A stretch of 64,000 bases of DNA, taken from an uncultured Olsenella sp. (lineage in GTDB: Bacteria > Actinomycetota > Coriobacteriia > Coriobacteriales > Atopobiaceae). The position numbers were made by a program, and so were the translations under genes. The stretch spans positions 1 through 64,000 of the forward strand of contig CASEHX010000013.1 in the NCBI GenBank assembly GCA_949287905.1, read 5' to 3'. Below the pieces are notes generated by a model. The model worked only from the letters and a program-made list of their open reading frames with translations, ran no database searches and was not told the DNA's origin. How positions within the stretch are numbered: position 1 is the first letter of the stretch; each line of letters starts with the position of its first letter. Below, one piece after another: positions 27,357 to 34,879 of the stretch.

Positions 27357-27638
27357 GGGGCATCCTCTCTGTCGCGATTTCCAACTGGACAGCGTAGCAC
27401 GAGCCCGCGGCCGGAGTGGCCTCGAGGGATATCTCCTCGAGAATACAGTGTTCGCACGTGGTCTTCTGCCGAGAAAAACATGGTGCCGGACGGGCTTCCC
27501 TCCCCGCGCGACGGTGCGAGGAGGTTTCTGATTTGTGTCACCATTACATGAAGAATACGCGGACTTCACGGCAAGGCGATATGATGGCTGATGCAAACTC
27601 ACGGAACGAACCGCACATAACCACTTTTTGGGGGAACC

Positions 27639-28892
27639 ATGAGCAAGAAGAACGTCGTCTGCACGAGCTCGATCCTGGGCAAGGAGATGCACGTCATCGT
27701 CCACGGCGCCAAGGGCCTTCCGGTCATCGTCTTCCCGACCCAGGGCCAGGATCCCGAGAGCCTCGAGGAGGTCGGCCTGATCGACGAGCTCGAGGACTAC
27801 GTCGAGTCCGGCACCATCCAGCTCTTCTGCACCGAGACCGTCGACAACGAGTCCTGGGGCGGCACCGGCGATCCCGCCGAGCGCGCCGAGCGTCAGGAGA
27901 CCTACTACCACTATGTGGTCGACGAGCTCGTGCCGCTCGTCAACAAGATGAGCAAGTCCAAGAACCGCCCGCTCGCCCTCGGCTTTGACGCCGGCGCCAC
28001 GCAGGCCTCCATCGTCGCCCTGCGCCGCCCGGACCTCTTCCAGGGCTGCGTCTGCCTCTCCGGCTGCTACGACGTCCGCCGCTACTTCGGCGACTGGATG
28101 GATGCCACCCTCTACGACAACACCCCGTGCGCCTTCCTGCCCAACATGGATCCGGAGCACCCCTACGTTGCCGTCTACAACCAGCGTCAGCTCCTGTTCT
28201 GCACCGGCCAGGAGGCCTCCGAGGAGGACTCCGTGCGCTCCACGCGTGAGATGGAGGCCCAGCTCGCCCGTCTCGGCGTCGACGCCTGGTGCGACTACTG
28301 GGGTGGCGACGTGACCCACACCTGGTACTGGTGGAAGAAGCAGATCCGCTACTTCCTCCCGATCGTCCTCGCTGACGTGGAGAAGACCACGGCTGCCGAG
28401 AAGCCCGCTAAGAAGCGCACGACCACGCGCAAGAAGGCCGCCACGACCACCGCTGCCAAGACGACCGCGAAGAAGGCCGCCGCGGCCAAGACCGCTGCCG
28501 CGGAGGAGAAGCCGGCTGCGAAGACCGCGACCAAGGCCGCGACCGCCAAGACCGCCGCGACCAAGGCTGAGGCCGCCACGACCGCCGAGAAGAAGGCGAC
28601 CGCGACCAAGACGACTGCGACCAAGGCCGCCACGACCAAGAAGGCCGCCGCGACCACCGCTGCCAAGACGACCGCGAAGAAGGCCGCCGCGACCAAGACC
28701 GCTGCCAAGGCCGCTGACGCCAAGCCCGCCGCCAAGACCACGGCTGCCAAGAAGCCGGCCGCCAAGACCACCGCGACCAAGACCGCTTCCACCAAGGCCG
28801 CCGCGACCAAGACGACCGCGACCAAGGCCGCTTCCACCAAGGCCACGGCTGCCAAGACCGCTGCGACCAAGGACGCCACGAGCACGAAGTAA
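27639..28892 (+). CDS. Esterase-fold protein with Asp at the nucleophile site, fused to a histone-like Lys/Ala/Thr tail
   Basis: Residues 1-250 match the D-esterase-like alpha/beta hydrolase family: MHVIVHGAKGLPVIVFPTQ, ALRRPDLFQGCVCLSGCYDVRRYFGD, and VTHTWYWWKKQIRYFLP with the expected His (residue 227). The nucleophile elbow is GFDAG (115-119), so the usual Ser of GxSxG is Asp117. Residues about 250-417 are almost only Lys, Ala and Thr in KKAA/TKTAA-type repeats, with few acidic residues, like histone H1 or mycobacterial HupB tails. The tail probably binds nucleic acid or polyanions. The next gene's ATG abuts the TAA stop. GGGGGAACC precedes the start. Catalysis as a serine esterase is unlikely; Asp-nucleophile chemistry or a structural role are alternatives. 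Confidence 0.8.
   Translation: MSKKNVVCTSSILGKEMHVIVHGAKGLPVIVFPTQGQDPESLEEVGLIDELEDYVESGTIQLFCTETVDNESWGGTGDPAERAERQETYYHYVVDELVPLVNKMSKSKNRPLALGFDAGATQASIVALRRPDLFQGCVCLSGCYDVRRYFGDWMDATLYDNTPCAFLPNMDPEHPYVAVYNQRQLLFCTGQEASEEDSVRSTREMEAQLARLGVDAWCDYWGGDVTHTWYWWKKQIRYFLPIVLADVEKTTAAEKPAKKRTTTRKKAATTTAAKTTAKKAAAAKTAAAEEKPAAKTATKAATAKTAATKAEAATTAEKKATATKTTATKAATTKKAAATTAAKTTAKKAAATKTAAKAADAKPAAKTTAAKKPAAKTTATKTASTKAAATKTTATKAASTKATAAKTAATKDATSTK
28381..28889 (+). repeat. Low-complexity coding repeat (AAG/GCC/ACC codons)
   Basis: The DNA coding the basic tail is made of imperfect repeats built from GCGACCAAG and GCCGCCACG units. This is a likely site of copy-number variation. It also keeps the complementary strand open as a spurious long frame. 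Confidence 0.8.
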
Positions 28893-30104
28893 ATGAACTT
28901 CGTATTTGTCTCCCCGCAGTTCCCTCCCGTCTACTGGCAGTTCTGCGCTGCCCTCAGGCGGGACGGGGCGCGGGTGCTCGGCATTGGCGACACGCCCTTC
29001 GAGCAGCTCGCCCCCGAGGTAAGCTCGTCGCTCGACGAGTACTACTGGGTGCATGACCTGGAGGACTACGACCAGGTCTATCGGGGCGTGGCGTACTTCT
29101 CGTATCGCTACGGCAAGCCGGACTGGATCGAATCTAACAACGAGCACTGGCTCGAGCTGGACGCGCGGCTGCGCGAGGACTTCAACCTCGCGAACGGCCC
29201 GCGTCCAGCCCAGTTGCGGCACTGGCAGAGCAAGGCGGCGCAGAAGCCGCTCCTCGCCGCAGCCGGCGTTCCCAGCGCCCGTCAGACGCGCCTCACGACC
29301 TTTGACGAGACGCGCTGGTTCATCGGCGAGATGGGGCACTACCCCGTGTTCGCCAAGCCGGAGTTTGGCGTGGGCGCGTGCGGCACCCGCGTCCTCTCCT
29401 CCGACGCCGACCTCCGTGACCTTATCGTCGACCATGGGAACGTTCCCTATGTGGTCGAGCAGCTCGTCCATGGGGACATCTGCTCCTGGGACGCGATTCT
29501 CAACAGCAACGGCGAGCCCGTCTTCGAGAACCAGGAGGAGTTTCCGCCCTCGATGGCAGACGTGGTTCATGGCGGCCTCGACCTTGCGTATCTCTCGCGC
29601 CCGGGCGTGGACCCGGTGCTCTCTCGGAGCGGCCGCGCCGTTGCCCGGGCCTTTGGCCTCGCGAGTCGCTTCGTCCACATCGAGTTCTTCAGGCTGGACC
29701 GGGACCATCCCGGGCTGGGCCCAAAGGGTACCTACGTCTGCCTCGAGGTGAACGTCCGCCCGCCCGGCGGGACCACGCCCGAGATGATGAACTACGCACA
29801 CGCGCTCAACGTCTACCAGATCTGGGCGGACGTGATCTGCTTCGACGAGTGTCGCAGCAAGCAGGGCGGCGTCGACGCGTTCTGCGTCTACGCGAGCAGG
29901 CGAGACGCCCATCGCTACGCCCACACGCACGAAGAGGTGCTCGAGCGCTTTGCCGGGGCCATCGTCACCCACGGGCGCGTTCCCGAGGCGCTCTCGGACG
30001 ACATGGGCAACTATCAGTACATGGGTCGCTTTGACACGCGGGCGGAGACCGAGGAGTTCACGGCCTTCGTCTGCGAGAGAGGACATGACGAGGATGCAGG
30101 TTAG
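28893..30104 (+). CDS. ATP-grasp domain protein
   Basis: A 403-residue ligase-like protein. An N-terminal Rossmann-like part (MNFVFVSPQFPPVYWQFCAAL) is followed by the ATP-grasp fold: KPEFGVGACGTR (nucleotide loop), VVEQLVHGDICSWDAI, and the metal-binding CLEVNVRPPGGTTPEMMN. The family joins a carboxylate to an amine or thiol via an acylphosphate; the substrate is not evident. The ATG directly follows the TAA of the esterase-fold gene and no separate ribosome site is seen, so translation is probably coupled. It overlaps the GNAT gene by 20 bases, suggesting that the three genes act together. Confidence 0.85.
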   Translation: MNFVFVSPQFPPVYWQFCAALRRDGARVLGIGDTPFEQLAPEVSSSLDEYYWVHDLEDYDQVYRGVAYFSYRYGKPDWIESNNEHWLELDARLREDFNLANGPRPAQLRHWQSKAAQKPLLAAAGVPSARQTRLTTFDETRWFIGEMGHYPVFAKPEFGVGACGTRVLSSDADLRDLIVDHGNVPYVVEQLVHGDICSWDAILNSNGEPVFENQEEFPPSMADVVHGGLDLAYLSRPGVDPVLSRSGRAVARAFGLASRFVHIEFFRLDRDHPGLGPKGTYVCLEVNVRPPGGTTPEMMNYAHALNVYQIWADVICFDECRSKQGGVDAFCVYASRRDAHRYAHTHEEVLERFAGAIVTHGRVPEALSDDMGNYQYMGRFDTRAETEEFTAFVCERGHDEDAG

Positions 30105-30564
30105 AAGGGCGTGCGAGAAGGACCTGGCGGGTGTTCACGAGCTCCTGAACCAGGTGCTGGCGGTCCATGCGGCGGGCCGACCCGACATCTTCCGCGCCGG
30201 GACGCGCAAGTACACCGACGCCGAGCTTCTCGCCATGTTCGAGGACGACACGCATCCCGTCTTTGTGGCGGTGGACGATGACGGAGCCGTGCTCGGTCAC
30301 GCCTTCTGCGAGCTGCAGGACTACCGAAGGTCAAACAGCTGGCAGCCTATCATGAGCCTCTACATCGACGACATCTGCGTTGACGAGAAGAGCCGCGGGC
30401 AGCACGTTGGCACCGCCCTCTACCAGCACGTCATTGACTTTGCGCGCGAGAAGGGCTGCCACAACGTGACGCTCAACGTCTGGGAGTGCAACCCCGGTGC
30501 CCGCGCGTTCTACGACGCCATGGGCATGACCCCGCTCAAGACCTGTCTGGAGCAGGTGCTGTGA
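30085..30564 (+). CDS. GNAT-family N-acetyltransferase
   Basis: A 159-residue acetyltransferase with the acetyl-CoA loop VDEKSRGQHVGTALYQHV and the following LNVWECNPGARAFYDAMGM. The first strand MQVRRACEKDLAGVHELLN is typical. The start may be ATG 30085 or ATG 30094; the upstream GAGAGAGG fits the second better. It overlaps the ATP-grasp gene and its TGA overlaps the possible GTG of the next gene, so the run is an operon. The acceptor substrate is unknown. Confidence 0.88.
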   Translation: MTRMQVRRACEKDLAGVHELLNQVLAVHAAGRPDIFRAGTRKYTDAELLAMFEDDTHPVFVAVDDDGAVLGHAFCELQDYRRSNSWQPIMSLYIDDICVDEKSRGQHVGTALYQHVIDFAREKGCHNVTLNVWECNPGARAFYDAMGMTPLKTCLEQVL

Positions 30565-30578
30565 GCGGGGCGCGACCC

Positions 30579-31061
30579 ATGCGTCGGGCGTCCCGGGAGG
30601 TGAGGGGGCTCACGGAGCTGCGGGCGATCGTGGACCGCGCGCGGGTTCTGCGCGTGGGGAGCCATGACGACGAGGGTCCCTTCGTGGTACCTCTGAGCTT
30701 TGGGTACGAGATCGGCGAGAAGGACGACGAGCCCGTCTGGACGTTCTGGGCACACTCGGCGGACGAGGGGCGCAAGGTGGACGCCTGGACCTCCGACCCG
30801 GTGGTGGCGCTCGAACTTGATGTGCCGCTGGGCGTGATCGAGGGCGATTGCGCGTGCTCGTACTCGTACGCCTACGAGAGCGTCATGGCGGTCGGCACCG
30901 CCGTCCGCGTGGAGGACGCCGCCGAGAAGCTGCACGGCCTTTCACTGGTCATGGAGCACATGGCGCCCGGCGCCCCCGCGTCCTTCTCGGCGGAGGCGGT
31001 CGACCGGGTGAGCGTGTGGCGCTTTGACGTGCGTGCGCTCACCGGGAAGCGACGGGCGTAG
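30579..31061 (+). CDS. FMN-binding split-barrel protein, NimA-like
   Basis: A 160-residue protein of the pyridoxamine-5'-phosphate oxidase-like fold. MRRASREVRGLTELRAIVDRARVLRVG, VVPLSFGYE, FWAHSADEGRKVDAW and VALELDV match the nitroimidazole-resistance (Nim) group, whose members bind flavin and reduce small compounds. Resistance itself cannot be inferred. The ATG at 30579 gives the usual start; a GTG at 30561 overlapping the GNAT stop is an alternative. It is the last gene of the plus-strand run and faces cysE. Confidence 0.82.
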   Translation: MRRASREVRGLTELRAIVDRARVLRVGSHDDEGPFVVPLSFGYEIGEKDDEPVWTFWAHSADEGRKVDAWTSDPVVALELDVPLGVIEGDCACSYSYAYESVMAVGTAVRVEDAAEKLHGLSLVMEHMAPGAPASFSAEAVDRVSVWRFDVRALTGKRRA

Positions 31062-31097
31062 GCACGCCGGCGCGCGACGGCGTGACCGGCCCGCCCG

Positions 31098-31751
31098 TCA
31101 CGCCTCCATGATCCAGCTCTTGCCAAAGTCGTCCGTGACGCGGACCACGTCGCTGACGAGCGGGCACACGTGCGTGCGGACCACGCGCGCGGGGTTACCC
31201 ACGACGGTGGTCTCGGCGGGCACGTTGTCCACCACGACCGAGCCGGCGCCGATGTAGGCTCCGTCGCCCACGGTGATGGCGCCGAGCAGGATGGAGCCGG
31301 CGCCCACGAGCACGCCGTTGCCGAGCGTGGGGTGGCGCTTGCCGCCGTGCTTGCCGGTCATGCCGAGCGTTGCCCCCTGGTACATGAGGCAGTCGTCGCC
31401 GATGATCGCGGTTCCCCCGATCACCACGCCGATGCCGTGGTCCACGGTGAAGCGACGACCGATCTGCGCGGCGGGGTGGATGTCCGCCCCGTACTTGATG
31501 CGCGAGCGCTTGGCGAGCCACAGGGCGAGCGACCGGTGACCGTGCTCGTAGAGCCAGTGCTGACGGCGATAGGCTCGAACGATGCGAAAGCCCACCGAGA
31601 AGCGCGTGACGTCGGAGACCGAGTCGGCGGAGGGGTCGCGCGCGAAGGCCGCCTCGGCGTCCTCGCGGATGAGCTGGCGCAGGCTGGGCGGCATGTTCTT
31701 CTCGCCCGAGGTGTCCCGCGTAACCGGTTCTGCTGCTGCCATGACGCCCAT
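31098..31751 (-). CDS. cysE: Serine O-acetyltransferase
   Basis: A 217-residue hexapeptide-repeat enzyme making O-acetylserine. The N-terminal helices (LRQLIREDAEAAFARDP... RFSVGFRIVRAYRRQHWLYEHG) are followed by left-handed beta-helix repeats: GADIHPAAQIGRRFTVDHGIG, GGTAIIGDDCLMYQGATLG, then GKRHPTLGNGVLVGAGS. The short form resembles the EpsC/clostridial type. ATG 31751 overlaps the cysK stop (TAATG), so the pair is coupled and makes the two-step cysteine pathway. Confidence 0.93.
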   Translation of the reverse strand: MGVMAAAEPVTRDTSGEKNMPPSLRQLIREDAEAAFARDPSADSVSDVTRFSVGFRIVRAYRRQHWLYEHGHRSLALWLAKRSRIKYGADIHPAAQIGRRFTVDHGIGVVIGGTAIIGDDCLMYQGATLGMTGKHGGKRHPTLGNGVLVGAGSILLGAITVGDGAYIGAGSVVVDNVPAETTVVGNPARVVRTHVCPLVSDVVRVTDDFGKSWIMEA

Positions 31752-32662
31752 TACGCCTCCACGGAGAGGTACCGCTCGCCGGTGTCGGGGAGCACGACGA
31801 CAATGGTCTTGCCGGCGCACTCCGGGTGCGCGGCGAGCTCGAGGGCGGCGCAGACGGCGGCGCCGGAGGAGATGCCCACGAGAAGGCCCAGCTCGCGCTC
31901 GAGGCGACGCCAGGTGGCGAGCGCGTCCTCCGAGCTCACGGGGACGATCTGGTCCACGAGGGAGCGGTCGAAGTTCCCGGGCACGAAGTTCGCGCCGATG
32001 CCCTGGATCGCGTGCGGTCCCGCGGCGCCCCCGGCGAGCACCTGCGACTCGGCGGGCTCCACGGCAACGGCGCGCACCTCCGGGTTCTTCTCCTTGAGGT
32101 AGCGGGCCGATCCGCAGAGCGTGCCTCCCGTTCCCACGCCGGCCACGAGCACGTCCACGGTGCCCTCGGTGTCCGCCCAGATCTCCGGGCCGGTGGTCTC
32201 GTAGTGGGCCTGCGGGTTGGCGGGGTTGTCAAACTGTCCGGCGATGATTGAGTTGGGGGTGGAGGCGGCGAGGTCCTCGGCGCGTGCGACGGCGCCCGCC
32301 ATGCCCTCGGCGCCCGGCGTGAGCTCGATCTGGGCCCCGTAGGCGGCGGCGAGCGCGCGACGCTCCATGCTCATGGTGTCCGGCATGGTGAGGATGAGCC
32401 GGTAGCCGCGCGCGGCGGCGACCATCGCGAGGCCGACCCCGGTGTTGCCGCTCGTGGGCTCGATGATGGTGCCTCCGGGGGAGAGGCGACCGGTGCGCTC
32501 GGCGTCGTCCACCATCGCGCGGGCGACGCGGTCCTTTGCCGAGCCGCCGGGGTTAGCCGCCTCGAGCTTGCCGAGGACGCGCGCGGCGCCCCCGACGAGC
32601 GACGAGAGGTCGACGAGCGGGGTTGATCCGATGAGGTCCTCGACGGTATGTGCGATGCGCAT
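31751..32662 (-). CDS. cysK: Cysteine synthase A
   Basis: A 303-residue PLP enzyme that makes cysteine from O-acetylserine and sulfide. The PLP lysine is in GGSAKDRVARAMVDDAE, the phosphate loop is PTSGNTGVGLAMVAAARGY and the second binding loop is GVGTGGTLCG. LVGISSGAAVCAALELA closes the site. ATG 32662 has AAGGAGG upstream and gives the family start; the open frame further upstream is ignored. It is the first gene of the cysK-cysE unit, and the region upstream is occupied by the 19-bp repeat array. Confidence 0.95.
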   Translation of the reverse strand: MRIAHTVEDLIGSTPLVDLSSLVGGAARVLGKLEAANPGGSAKDRVARAMVDDAERTGRLSPGGTIIEPTSGNTGVGLAMVAAARGYRLILTMPDTMSMERRALAAAYGAQIELTPGAEGMAGAVARAEDLAASTPNSIIAGQFDNPANPQAHYETTGPEIWADTEGTVDVLVAGVGTGGTLCGSARYLKEKNPEVRAVAVEPAESQVLAGGAAGPHAIQGIGANFVPGNFDRSLVDQIVPVSSEDALATWRRLERELGLLVGISSGAAVCAALELAAHPECAGKTIVVVLPDTGERYLSVEA

Positions 32663-32786
32663 GGCGCCTCCTTGGTTGGATGGCACCAGCGTGCCACGCA
32701 TAAACCCACCTCACAAGTAGGAATTACGGAGCGGAAACAAAGCCGAGGAGCCCCAGGGTGGCCGATCCGGGCCTGGAAGGTGCCCG

Positions 32787-33130
32787 CCGCGACGGTTGTG
32801 CGCAGTCGCGACGGTTGTGCGCAGTCGCGACGGTTGTGCGCAGTCGCGACGGTTGTGCGCAATCGCGACGGTTGTGCGCAATCGCGACGGTTATGCGCAG
32901 CAGAATAACCGACGGTTCTTCTCGCCACCCTTTGTAGCTGGGTATATTAAAAACTAAAGTGTGCGCACAACCGGGAGGAGTGCGCATAACCGACAAGACT
33001 GCGCACAGCCGTCGCGGCTGCGTTCGGCTGGGGGAGCCTGCACATAGCCGGAAGGACCGTACATACCCGTCGCGACTGCGCACAACCGGCGCGACAGCGC
33101 ACAACCGGAAGCAAGACGCAGCCGTCGCGG
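32787..33130. repeat. Array of a 19-bp unit in two opposed blocks (array 1)
   Basis: Left block: six near-identical copies of TCGCGACGGTTGTGCGCAG at exact 19-base steps (32788, 32807, 32826, 32845, 32864, 32883). Right block: nine degraded copies of the complement, starting TGCGCACAACCG, at 32962, 32981, 33000, 33019, 33039, 33058, 33077, 33096 and 33115. Between them is a 62-base AT-richer core with TTCTTCTCG and TATATTAAAAACTAAAG. There are no unique spacers, so it is not CRISPR. It fills the 503-base gap between cysK and pth2, and the short frames through it are not genes. Confidence 0.92.
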
Positions 33131-33165
33131 GCGCACGGGCCGAGAAGAACGCGGGGCCGCAGCGT

Positions 33166-33600
33166 CTAATACAGTGGCAGGTCGCCGGTCAGCGGGTCGA
33201 TCTTCTCGGCGGGGAGGGGCTCGAAGGCGAGGCAGGTGAAGGTGGGCTCCCCGTGGAACTCGGTGTGGCCGGCGTCGCGGACGAGCGCGACCGCAAAGCC
33301 CTGCTCGCGCCCGCGCTCCGCGAGGTCGAGCAGCTCCTCCTCGGAGTCCACGTAGACGCAGACCTTGGCCACGCCGGCGTCGAACCACTCCGTGAGCGGC
33401 GTGACGTCGCCCTCGTCGTGATAGAGCCATGCCCAGCCGTCGGTTGCCTGGAGGTCCGCCCCGCGGCCCTCGCGCACGAGCGCCATGAGCACGGCCTCCA
33501 CGCACGCGTGGCCCGCCTGCGCCGCGATCTTGCCCTTGCGCATCCTGAGGTCGCGGCGCATGACGATCATCTGCTTGGCGCGGTAGCTGCTGGAACCCAT
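33166..33600 (-). CDS. pth2: Peptidyl-tRNA hydrolase, Pth2 family
   Basis: A 144-residue protein with the Pth2 hallmark KQMIVMRRDLRMRKGKIAAQAGHACVEA, in which the GKxAAQxxHA segment carries the catalytic residues. It then follows the family strand order (VCVYVDSEEELLDLAERGREQGFAVALVRDAGHTEF... TCLAFEPLPAEKIDPLTGDLPLY). It releases peptides from stalled peptidyl-tRNA. Pth2 is typical of archaea and eukaryotes and occurs in only some bacteria. ATG 33600 has GGAGTGTC just before it. A palindrome separates it from the CDF gene upstream. Confidence 0.87.
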   Translation of the reverse strand: MGSSSYRAKQMIVMRRDLRMRKGKIAAQAGHACVEAVLMALVREGRGADLQATDGWAWLYHDEGDVTPLTEWFDAGVAKVCVYVDSEEELLDLAERGREQGFAVALVRDAGHTEFHGEPTFTCLAFEPLPAEKIDPLTGDLPLY

Positions 33601-33618
33601 GACACTCCAATCTGAAAA

Positions 33619-33647
33619 TGATACGAAGGGACTGTCCCTTCGTATCA
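33619..33647. repeat. Perfect REP-like palindrome carrying a stop codon
   Basis: TGATACGAAGGGAC and its exact complement flank a central T (29 bases). The terminal TCA, read on the minus strand, is the TGA stop of the CDF transporter gene. Confidence 0.85.
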
Positions 33648-34823
33648 CTGGCGGGAAGAGACGTAGCTGTCGTCGATCGTTATCTTGCAGACGGCGCGCG
33701 GGTAGCGCTCGCGGACGAGCCCGGAGATGCGCTCGCGCAGCTCGGCGGCAGAGAGCGAGAAGCCCGCGGGCCGCACGCAGTCAAAGATCACATTGGTGTG
33801 CGTGGGGCCGGGAACGCAGCGCAGGTCGTGGATCGAGAGGCGCTCGTCGATGCCCTTCACGGTCAGATCGATCCAGTGGCGCATGTCGCGCACCTCGGGG
33901 TCGTCGGTGACGATGGGGTCGTAGTGCAGCGTCATGACCAGGCCCTCGTTCACCTTGAAGTCCTGCTCGATGTTGTCGAGAAGGTCGTGCTGCGCGAGCG
34001 GGTCGCCCTCGGCGGCCATCTCCACGTGGGCGCTCGCGAACTGCCGTCCCGGACCGTAGTCGTGAACCATGAGGTCGTGCGTACCCAGGACGCCCGGGTA
34101 GCTCATGATCTTGCTCCGGATGTGCTCCACGTAGGCGGGGTCGGGCACGCGACCCAGCAGCGGGCTCACGGCCTCGCGCACGAGCTCGATGCCGCTCCAG
34201 CAGATGAAGCCGCCCACGGCAAGGCCCGCCCAGCCGTCGAGGTCAAAGCCGCTCAGCCGCGAGACCACGGCCGAGGCGAGGACGGCGGCGGTGGAGATCA
34301 CGTCGTTTCTCGAGTCGACGGCGGTGGCCGCGAGAGTCTCGGAGTCAATCTTGCGCCCCAGGCGGCGGTTGAACGACGCCATCCACAGCTTCACCAGCAT
34401 CGAGGCGACGAGCACCACAACGACGGCGGGGCCGAACTCGGTGGGCTCGGGGTGGAAGATCTTCTCGACGGAGGAGCCCAGCAGGTTGAGGCCGATCGCG
34501 CACACCAGCACCGCGACCACGAGGCCCGCCAGGTACTCGTAGCGGCCGTGCCCGTAGGGGTGCTCCTCGTCCGCGGGACGGCTCGCGAGCTTGAAGCCAA
34601 GCAGGCTCACCACGTTGCTCGAGGCGTCGGAGAGGTTGTTGACGGCGTCGGCCACGATGGAGACCGAGCCGGCGAGAAGCCCCACGGCTCCCTTGCCCAG
34701 GCAGAGCGCCACGTTGCAGATGATGCACGTGACGCTGGCGAGAAGGCCGTAGCGGGTGCGCACCGTTGGGTCGGACGTCTCCTCCGCATGCGGGACGAAC
34801 GTTTTCACCAACCAGCCTGTCAT
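33645..34823 (-). CDS. Cation diffusion facilitator transporter
   Basis: A 392-residue divalent-metal/proton antiporter. Six transmembrane helices lie in residues 20-215. Metal-site motifs are VADAVNNLSD in helix 2 and the HPYGHGRYEY loop, with the second half-site in VDSRNDVIS. The C-terminal cytosolic domain (residues about 220-390) is longer than the usual 90 residues and contains a ferredoxin-like part followed by an extra segment. The metal (Zn, Mn or Fe) cannot be told. The stop lies inside a palindrome. Confidence 0.9.
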   Translation of the reverse strand: MTGWLVKTFVPHAEETSDPTVRTRYGLLASVTCIICNVALCLGKGAVGLLAGSVSIVADAVNNLSDASSNVVSLLGFKLASRPADEEHPYGHGRYEYLAGLVVAVLVCAIGLNLLGSSVEKIFHPEPTEFGPAVVVVLVASMLVKLWMASFNRRLGRKIDSETLAATAVDSRNDVISTAAVLASAVVSRLSGFDLDGWAGLAVGGFICWSGIELVREAVSPLLGRVPDPAYVEHIRSKIMSYPGVLGTHDLMVHDYGPGRQFASAHVEMAAEGDPLAQHDLLDNIEQDFKVNEGLVMTLHYDPIVTDDPEVRDMRHWIDLTVKGIDERLSIHDLRCVPGPTHTNVIFDCVRPAGFSLSAAELRERISGLVRERYPRAVCKITIDDSYVSSRQ

Positions 34824-34879
34824 GTGCGACGCCTCCTTACGGCCAAGAGCGAGAAGAAGTATACCCGCTCCGCTCGTCC

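Noticed and set aside
25875..30086. A minus-strand frame of about 1400 codons covering the DUF1846 gene and continuing upstream
   Set aside because: The part beyond 27356 is antisense to the esterase-fold and ATP-grasp genes and is open only because of their GC-rich codons. The family start of DUF1846 is at 27356.
32371..32928. Short repetitive peptides encoded through the 19-bp array
   Set aside because: The peptide repeats are forced by the DNA repeat; there is no ribosome site and no conservation argument.
32787..33130. CRISPR array
   Set aside because: Units are 19 bp with no variable spacers, occur in both orientations, and no cas gene is present.
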